64,000 nt of DNA from Mesorhizobium shangrilense (GTDB taxonomy: Bacteria > Pseudomonadota > Alphaproteobacteria > Rhizobiales > Rhizobiaceae). Every line of letters begins with the position of its first letter. Within the stretch, counting starts at the first letter, position 1. Under the pieces are notes generated by a model. The model saw nothing but the letters and a program-made list of their open reading frames with translations. It searched no databases and was not told the origin of the DNA. The position numbers were made by a program, and so were the translations under genes. This document shows, in pieces, positions 58,348 through 64,000 of this stretch. The DNA lies in contig NZ_JBEWSZ010000001.1 in the NCBI RefSeq assembly GCF_040537815.1, forward strand, positions 4,526,001 to 4,590,000, written 5' to 3'.

Positions 58348-58717
58348 TCAGCTTCGCCCGTAGAACGCATTCTCGACATGCACCGGCCAGCGCCACGGCA
58401 GCACCGCCACCATGTCGAAGCGCATCGACAGTCTGCCATAATCGGATTGACGCGAGAGCCAGACATCGGCCGCAGCCTCGATACGGCGTTCCGATTCATG
58501 GCTGATCGCCTCCATGGCTTCCATCAACGTGCGACGAGCCTTGACCTCGACGAAGACAACAAGGTCGCCACGCCGCGCAATCAGGTCGATCTCGCCGAAG
58601 CGCGTGCGGTGGCGGCGAGCGAGGATGCGATACCCCTTGAGCATCAGCGACGCTGCCGCCAGCCATTCGCCGCGATGGCCGCGCCGATAAGCCTTCTGGC
58701 GGCTGGCGCTGGTGCGT

Positions 58718-58743
<26 letters not shown>
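58348..58743 (-). CDS. yraN: UPF0102/YraN family nuclease-fold protein
   Basis: This encodes 131 residues from ATG 58743; GTG 58725, overlapping the rsmI stop with GGAGAGG upstream, is an equally good start. The restriction-endonuclease-like core is [21 protein letters not shown], with Asp and EVK of the PD-(D/E)xK fold. It is coupled to rsmI (26-base overlap), the usual arrangement. The function is not firmly known. Confidence 0.9.
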
Positions 58744-59632
<889 letters not shown>

Positions 59633-59777
59633 ACATTCTCCGTTCGGCTCTGTTTGGCATGGCTGATGGCCGCTTGCAAAAGCCCATGTCGATGTAAAGT
59701 GACCGCCATTCCTTTGCCACAGTAGGGAACGAAACCGGGATTGGCAGATTTAGCCCCTGATTCCCAAGGAGGACAGG

Positions 59778-59963
59778 ATGGACAGCCTGAAGATACAGGA
59801 CGCTTTCGAGCCCTATTATGTCGGCCGCCGGCGCTTTGCCTCACCAGCAGACAAGGCCCGGCCTGCCAAAGTCGATGAAAGCCGAGCCAGCAAACCGCCA
59901 ACGAGCCGTTTGCCATCTGAAATCAGGCTTTCGACCGAAACCTATAGCACGACGGAGCACTGA
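59778..59963 (+). CDS. Small hypothetical protein (61 aa)
   Basis: ATG 59778 follows AAGGAGGACAGG, an excellent ribosome-binding site. The 61-residue product starts MDSLKIQDAFEPYYVGRRRF and is polar and basic with no membrane segment. No family is recognised. It is followed 8 bases later by another small ORF, suggesting a small-protein operon. Confidence 0.6.
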   Translation: MDSLKIQDAFEPYYVGRRRFASPADKARPAKVDESRASKPPTSRLPSEIRLSTETYSTTEH

Positions 59964-59970
59964 CCGGACG

Positions 59971-60159
59971 ATGCCCAATAGATTCGATATTTTCATCACC
60001 CGCCTTGAAACGCAGACCGCCCGCAATGGCGCCCCACCGCATCCGATAGGCGATCAACAACGGGCCCGCCGCGACAAGAACGACCCGAAGCAAACCCGTT
60101 CGGGCGAGGCCCCTTCAGAGAAAGGCCGCGCCAAGCACCGCCACAAGCACGATGCCTGA
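59971..60159 (+). CDS. Small charged hypothetical protein (62 aa)
   Basis: ATG 59971 begins MPNRFDIFITRLE and encodes 62 residues with a very basic, Lys/Arg/His-rich C-terminal half (ending KHRHKHDA). No strong Shine-Dalgarno sequence is seen, so it may be translated by reinitiation after the preceding small gene, eight bases upstream. The nucleic-acid-binding look of the tail is suggestive only. Confidence 0.45.
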   Translation: MPNRFDIFITRLETQTARNGAPPHPIGDQQRARRDKNDPKQTRSGEAPSEKGRAKHRHKHDA

Positions 60160-60198
60160 GCTACCGCAAACGTCCGAGATCGGCGGAGACCACAGCCT

Positions 60199-60359
60199 CT
60201 TCGTCATCCTGGGGCGTAGCAAGGAGCGAAGCGACGCGGCGCAGACCCCGGGATCCATGCCGCGACATCGAAGCGTCGCGACGGATCAGAGTTATGCCGC
60301 CGCATTCCTCGGCAAGGGTCGCGGCCTGGTTCCTCGGGTCAAGCCCGAGGATGACGAAG
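60199..60359. repeat. Palindromic intergenic element, family C
   Basis: The termini CTTCGTCATCCT (60199-60210) and AGGATGACGAAG (60348-60359) are a perfect 12-base inverted repeat, with inner GGAGCGAAGCGACGC-type hairpins. The right end matches the element at 22212-22254 over about 20 bases. It fills the gap between the small ORFs and the convergent phosphatase gene, and no gene is supported in it. Confidence 0.82.
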
Positions 60360-60387
60360 GCGCGGTTACCGGCACTCGGCCATATCC

Positions 60388-60711
60388 TCAGCCGAGATAT
60401 CGCGGGACCTTCGCCTCCAGCAGGCGAACAAGAGCCGGGTCCATGAATTCATAATCGTCGGGAATATCGAGGCAGATGACCCTGGCCTTCTTCAGGCTCG
60501 ACTTGAATTTCTTCTGCAGCTTGGCGCGGTGCGCCTTTTCCATGACGAAGATGATGTCGGCCCACGCGACCATCTCGTTCGTCAGCGGCGTATCGGCATC
60601 GTGGTTTGTTCCCGCCGATGCGACCTCGATGTCCCTGCGTTTGGAAAACACCTGCTCGGCGGTCGGGCTGCGCAAGCGGTTCTGGCTGCAGACGAAGAGG
60701 ACGTTCTTCAC
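60388..60711 (-). CDS. Low-molecular-weight protein tyrosine phosphatase-like protein
   Basis: This encodes 107 residues from GTG 60711, after AGGAGG. The P-loop C8-x5-R14 (CSQNRLRSPTAE) is intact. The general-acid Asp region is LDIPDDYEFMDP. It is shorter than classical LMW-PTPs (about 150) but fits the small subgroup of that fold. It follows a frameshifted gene (60754-61072) by 42 bases on the same strand, and the two seem to form a pair. Confidence 0.85.
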   Translation of the reverse strand: MKNVLFVCSQNRLRSPTAEQVFSKRRDIEVASAGTNHDADTPLTNEMVAWADIIFVMEKAHRAKLQKKFKSSLKKARVICLDIPDDYEFMDPALVRLLEAKVPRYLG

Positions 60712-60753
60712 CGGCTCGCGGCCTCCTGGTACAGCGGCACTTCGGCTACGATA

Positions 60754-61072
60754 CTACTCATCTAAGATTTCGCGTACCGATTTGGACAGCGGTATGTACT
60801 CGTCAAACGTCAGTCCGTAGAGTTGAAATTCTACCGCATGCTCGCGCGGCAGTACCCTCAGGTTTATACCGACATAGGTAAGAAAACCCCCGAATTACAT
60901 CGAACTCCGTCATGCCTGAGGGCTTCACTTTCGATATAACCTTCTGATTTTTTATAATCACGGCATCGGCTTGATAAAAATCGTCGTCGGCCTTCCAAAT
61001 TTCGGTCAATCCAAACTCGAACACATCATCCGTGTTCAATGTCCGCAGCGTCTCATGGATCAGGAACTTCAT
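60754..61072 (-). pseudogene. Frameshifted hypothetical gene paired with the phosphatase
   Basis: From ATG 61072 the frame reads MKFLIHETLRTLNTDDVFEF and runs to IRGF near residue 63; then it continues out of family as an 89-residue product ending at 60803. Skipping one base in the run AAAACCCCC (60883-60891, GGGGGTTTT on the coding strand) opens a frame reading LTYVGINLRVLPREHAVEF and ending SVREILDE at stop 60754, for 105 residues. The region is AT-richer than its neighbours. Either a real frameshift or a sequencing error explains it. Function is unknown. Confidence 0.75.
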
Positions 61073-61187
61073 GGCAAGACCTATTGGATGCGGCGCAATG
61101 GCCTTTCGGCTGAGTAAACCGAACTCCTAGCATCCTTGGTCGAGCCGATAAATCGTCCACCACAGTCAAGCCAATTGACCTCTGGGC

Positions 61188-62351
61188 TTACCTCGCCAGA
61201 TCGGCCACGACGGCATCGAGCACGATCATGCCCGCCGGCGTGGCGCGCAGGCGAGCATTGCCGATCGGCGCCACCAGCCCTTCCTCCTGAAGGGTCGACA
61301 GGCGCCTCGTCGAAAGCTCCCGCCCGGAAAACGCCTCGTAGCGGGAAAGGTCGATACCCTCGGCCAGCCTCAGCCCCATGAGCAGAAATTCGTCGGCCTC
61401 TTCCGAACGGGTCAGGATCTCGCCGCCGGTGATGCCGTGGCCCTTGGCCTCGACCAGATTGGCCCAGGTTTCCGGCATCCTCTCGGCGATCGTCACCACG
61501 CGACGCCCGCTTTCGACGAAGCGGCCATGCGCGCCGGGACCGACGCCGACATATTCGCCATAGCGCCAATAGGTCAGATTGTGCCGGCTCTCGGCGCCCG
61601 GCCTGGCGTGGTTGGAAATCTCATAGGCCGGCAGGCCGTGCGCCGATGTAATCTCCTGCGTCAACGCATAGAGGTCGGCGGCATGGTCATTGTCGGGAAT
61701 GATGAATTTCTTCGCCGCGTGCAGGGCGTGGAAGGGCGTGCCTTCCTCGATGGTCAGCTGGTAGAGCGACAGATGATCAGCCGCGTGGCCGATCGCCTGT
61801 TCGAGCTCGGCCTGCCAGTCTTCCGGGGTCTGGCCGGGCCGGGCATAGATCAGATCAAAGGAGAGGCGCGGAAAGATTTCGCGCGCCAGGCCGATCGCAT
61901 GGAGTGCCTCCGACACATTGTGTAGCCGACCAAGGAAACGCAAATCCTTGTCGTTCAGCGCCTGCACGCCGAGCGAGACGCGGTTGACGCCGGCTGCCCG
62001 GTAGCCGCGAAAACGCTCGGCCTCGACCGATGACGGATTGGCCTCCAGCGTCACCTCGATGCCATCAGGCACCGTCCAGTTCTTCGCCACGGCGTCCAAA
62101 ACCCTGGCCACCGTTTCCGGCTTCATCAGCGACGGCGTGCCGCCGCCGAGGAAAACGCTGGTCACCTCGCGCGAACCGGTGCGCTGGCGCATTGTTGCCA
62201 GTTCGGCCTCGAAGGCGCTGGCAAAGCGATCCTGATCAACCGGCTGGTGGCGGACATGGCTGTTGAAGTCGCAATAGGGGCATTTGGCCGCGCAGAACGG
62301 CCAATGGATGTAGACGCCGAAGCCGGGGCTACGGTCGAGCAGCATGTTCAT
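61188..62351 (-). CDS. hemW: Heme chaperone HemW (radical SAM)
   Basis: This encodes 387 residues. The radical-SAM cluster motif is C20-x3-C24-x2-C27 (CAAKCPYC), followed by [10 protein letters not shown] and the HemW-type continuation [16 protein letters not shown]. The HemW C-terminal domain is present. HemW inserts heme into cytochromes and is often misannotated as an oxygen-independent coproporphyrinogen oxidase. It overlaps the rdgB stop by ATGA; rph-rdgB-hemW is the conserved alphaproteobacterial order. Confidence 0.93.
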   Translation of the reverse strand: MNMLLDRSPGFGVYIHWPFCAAKCPYCDFNSHVRHQPVDQDRFASAFEAELATMRQRTGSREVTSVFLGGGTPSLMKPETVARVLDAVAKNWTVPDGIEVTLEANPSSVEAERFRGYRAAGVNRVSLGVQALNDKDLRFLGRLHNVSEALHAIGLAREIFPRLSFDLIYARPGQTPEDWQAELEQAIGHAADHLSLYQLTIEEGTPFHALHAAKKFIIPDNDHAADLYALTQEITSAHGLPAYEISNHARPGAESRHNLTYWRYGEYVGVGPGAHGRFVESGRRVVTIAERMPETWANLVEAKGHGITGGEILTRSEEADEFLLMGLRLAEGIDLSRYEAFSGRELSTRRLSTLQEEGLVAPIGNARLRATPAGMIVLDAVVADLAR

Positions 62352-63010
62352 GTCGAACCCAATCGGGCCAGATTCAAGCGTGCCTGGGCAAATTTCTGGA
62401 AGGCGCGGGCGCGGTGCGACAGCGCCGTCGGCTGGCCGGGTTTCCAGCCGTGCTTTTCCTCGGCACTCATCTCGCCGAAGGTCTTTTCGAATCCACCAGG
62501 CAGGAACACCGGGTCATAGCCGAAGCCAAGTTCGCCGCGTGGCGGCCACACCAGCGTGCCCTCGACCTCGCCGCGATAGTATTCGGCATCGCCGTCGGGA
62601 AAGGCGAGGCAGATGACGGCGACGAAGCGGCCCTTGCGCTGCTCCGGCGAGGCCGCGCCGACTTCATGCAGCGCCACCTCTGTGCGCTGCATGGCCATGC
62701 CGAAATCGCGTGAACCGTCGGCTTTTTCAGCCCAGTTGGCGGTGTAGACGCCCGGCGCGCCGTCGAGCGCATCGACACAAAGGCCGGAATCATCCGACAG
62801 CGCCGGCAGGCCCGTGGCCTTGGCCGCGGCCAAGGCCTTGATGTAGGCGTTCTCCTCGAAAGTGGTGCCGGTCTCGTCCGGTTCCGGCAGGCCATAATCC
62901 CTGGCCGATTTCGCCTCGAAGCCGAACGGCCCCATCAGGTCGGCGAATTCGCGCAGCTTGCCGGCATTGTGGCTGGCGACAACGATCTTTTTCCCGTCAA
63001 GCGTATGCAT
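62348..63010 (-). CDS. rdgB: Non-canonical purine NTP pyrophosphatase (RdgB/HAM1)
   Basis: This encodes 220 residues from ATG 63010, which shares a base with the VOC gene stop (TGATG). [27 protein letters not shown] and [13 protein letters not shown] are the HAM1 motifs (Asp residues bind Mg). It hydrolyses ITP, dITP and XTP to monophosphates, cleansing the nucleotide pool. It lies between the VOC gene and hemW on one transcript. Confidence 0.95.
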   Translation of the reverse strand: MHTLDGKKIVVASHNAGKLREFADLMGPFGFEAKSARDYGLPEPDETGTTFEENAYIKALAAAKATGLPALSDDSGLCVDALDGAPGVYTANWAEKADGSRDFGMAMQRTEVALHEVGAASPEQRKGRFVAVICLAFPDGDAEYYRGEVEGTLVWPPRGELGFGYDPVFLPGGFEKTFGEMSAEEKHGWKPGQPTALSHRARAFQKFAQARLNLARLGST

Positions 63011-63420
63011 CAAAGGCCCCAGATTCGTGGCTCGGCAAATTCGATGGAATTGCCCGAGGGATCGCGGATATAGATCGAACGACCGCCCTGCGGCCATTCG
63101 AATTCGCTTTCGATGGCAATCTTCTTCGCCTCTAGATGCGCCTTCCAGCCCGCGATTTCCACAGCGCTGGCGGCAAAGCAGAGATGACCTTCGCCGACAG
63201 TGCCATGCGGCGGCACTTTCAGTCTCGCGTCGGGCGCGGGCGGCACTTTCGTCGCTTCGGCGTTGAAGATGAGCAGGACACCGGCACCGCAGCGGAAAAA
63301 GAGGTGCCGGCCGTCGACCTTGCCGAGGAGGCGGAGGCCGAGGATATCGGTGTAGAAATTTTCGGCCGCCGCCAGATCGGTGACGTAGAGGGCGGATTCC
63401 AAGATTGTGGAAGGAGTCAC
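63010..63420 (-). CDS. VOC-superfamily (glyoxalase-like) protein
   Basis: This encodes 136 residues from GTG 63420. The glyoxalase/bleomycin-resistance beta-alpha repeats are visible: [27 protein letters not shown] (first half) and [21 protein letters not shown] with [16 protein letters not shown] (second half, with the metal-binding Glu). A dioxygenase or glyoxalase activity is possible, with substrate unknown. The start codon lies four bases from a repeat element (63425-63582), whose G-rich end supplies the only Shine-Dalgarno-like sequence. Confidence 0.86.
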   Translation of the reverse strand: MTPSTILESALYVTDLAAAENFYTDILGLRLLGKVDGRHLFFRCGAGVLLIFNAEATKVPPAPDARLKVPPHGTVGEGHLCFAASAVEIAGWKAHLEAKKIAIESEFEWPQGGRSIYIRDPSGNSIEFAEPRIWGL

Positions 63421-63424
63421 GAGA

Positions 63425-63582
63425 CACCCCCCTCTGCCCTGCCGGGCATCTCCCCCGCATGGGGGGAGATTGGCAGCTTCAGCGTCACAGCCCACTCTGC
63501 AGCGCTAGGGTTTAGCGAAAGCTTCGGCGACAGCCGATCTTCCCCCTTGCGGGGGAGGTGGCCGGCAGGCCAGAGGGGGGTG
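63425..63582. repeat. Palindromic intergenic element, family D
   Basis: The termini CACCCCCCTCTG (63425-63436) and CAGAGGGGGGTG (63571-63582) are a perfect 12-base inverted repeat. Inner arms CTCCCCCGCATGGGGGGAG-type hairpin and CCCCCTTGCGGGGG are seen. It separates rph from the VOC gene; no gene is supported in the gap from 63421 to 63620. Confidence 0.82.
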
Positions 63583-63620
63583 GGAAGGATCGCCAACCTT
63601 TATCGCCTTACAATCGGAAC

Positions 63621-64000
63621 CTAAGCCACCGCCATCTGCTGCAGGCTGACCAGGCGCTGGATGCCCTTCTTGGCCAGGCCCATCAAGGACGCGAACTGCT
63701 CTTCGGAGAAGGGTTCGCCCTCGGCCGTGCCCTGGATCTCGACGATGCCGCCCTTGCCGGTCATGACGAAATTGGCGTCGGTGCCAGCCGAGGAATCCTC
63801 CACATAGTCGAGATCGATGACCGGCTGGCCATCATGGATGCCGCAGGAAATCGCCGCGACATGATCCTTCAGCACCTTGGAAACGCTGGCCATCTGCCGG
63901 GCTTCCATCCAGCGCAGGCAATCATACAGCGCCACCCAGCCGCCGGTGATCGATGCCGTGCGGGTGCCGCCATCGGCCTGGATCACGTCGCAGTCGACGG
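63621..64000 (-). CDS. rph: Ribonuclease PH (C-terminal part; gene enters from outside the window)
   Basis: The reverse strand is open from the window edge to stop 63621. It encodes about 126 C-terminal residues containing [20 protein letters not shown], the conserved RNase PH active-site region, and [20 protein letters not shown]. RNase PH trims tRNA 3' ends by phosphorolysis. It heads the rph-(VOC)-rdgB-hemW order; the VOC gene and a repeat have been placed between rph and rdgB. Confidence 0.94.
   Translation of the reverse strand, partial: VDCDVIQADGGTRTASITGGWVALYDCLRWMEARQMASVSKVLKDHVAAISCGIHDGQPVIDLDYVEDSSAGTDANFVMTGKGGIVEIQGTAEGEPFSEEQFASLMGLAKKGIQRLVSLQQMAVA

Noticed and set aside
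60803..60900. Programmed ribosomal frameshift in the GGGGGTTTT run
   Set aside because: The needed shift is +1, and no in-frame stop or rare codon at the slip site or stimulatory structure is visible; a simple mutation or sequencing error is more economical.
61081..61569. A 162-codon minus-strand frame overlapping hemW
   Set aside because: It is in another frame of hemW's C-terminal half; the Arg-rich product has no family pattern.

Overview
This is a GC-rich chromosomal window from an alphaproteobacterium of the order Hyphomicrobiales (Rhizobiales). It is most likely Mesorhizobium or a close relative. The evidence is the rhizobial neighbourhood around dapD-dapE-truA-fmt-def-rmuC, codon use dominated by G/C third positions, dense ATGA-type gene overlaps, and several families of short palindromic intergenic repeats of the kind common in rhizobia. 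Most of the window looks like core or long-resident genome. I see no tRNA, rRNA, transposase, phage gene or CRISPR array.

Layout. 1-1674: a partial GMC oxidoreductase with a tiny Tat-like partner, and a membrane diguanylate cyclase. 1836-12841: housekeeping and lysine/diaminopimelate synthesis (a HAD 5'-nucleotidase, a LOG-family protein, dapD, dapE), then translation genes (truA, fmt, def) and rmuC. 12857-22225: assorted enzymes and transporters (GFA-fold protein, CDF metal exporter, transglutaminase-like protein, SMR guanidinium exporter behind a guanidine-II riboswitch, two LLM flavin enzymes, AI-2E-type transporter, arylamine N-acetyltransferase, inositol-monophosphatase-like protein). 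22260-27366: a LacI regulator diverging from a complete three-gene sugar ABC importer, with two matching AAACGTTT operators. 27637-34998: a tightly overlapping six-gene operon encoding a molybdenum hydroxylase, a 6-hydroxynicotinate-reductase-like Fe-S enzyme, a UPF0280 protein, an amino-acid-synthesis-family (DUF1185) protein and a MarR regulator. It diverges from pncA (nicotinamidase). 36045-45040: an ion antiporter, a five-gene branched-chain-type ABC importer, a polytopic membrane protein and pncB. 45203-49630: LysR, a ureohydrolase and an amino-acid ABC transporter lacking an ATPase gene. 49672-58251: a MATE exporter, then a polysaccharide module (Tat-exported deacetylase/DUF3131 protein, processive GT2 synthase, UDP-xylose-synthase-like enzyme, divergent nucleotide-sugar dehydrogenase). 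58348-64000: yraN, rsmI, two small ORFs, a tyrosine phosphatase beside a frameshifted gene, hemW, rdgB, a VOC protein and partial rph.

How the genes work together. The most coherent candidate for an incompletely described system is the 27.6-45.0 kb region. PncA makes nicotinate. The divergent operon could oxidise and then reduce the pyridine ring and open it with enzymes of unknown function. PncB salvages nicotinate to NAD, and an ABC importer of unknown substrate lies between them. A TTGACA-N16-TATCAT promoter with an imperfect palindrome at the start site precedes the operon, and its last gene is a MarR regulator. The other strong signals are the guanidine-II riboswitch before sugE/gdx, an intergenic palindromic repeat fused in frame into the molybdenum hydroxylase linker, another repeat supplying the apparent start of the antiporter, and a one-base frameshift in an AT-richer gene next to the phosphatase.
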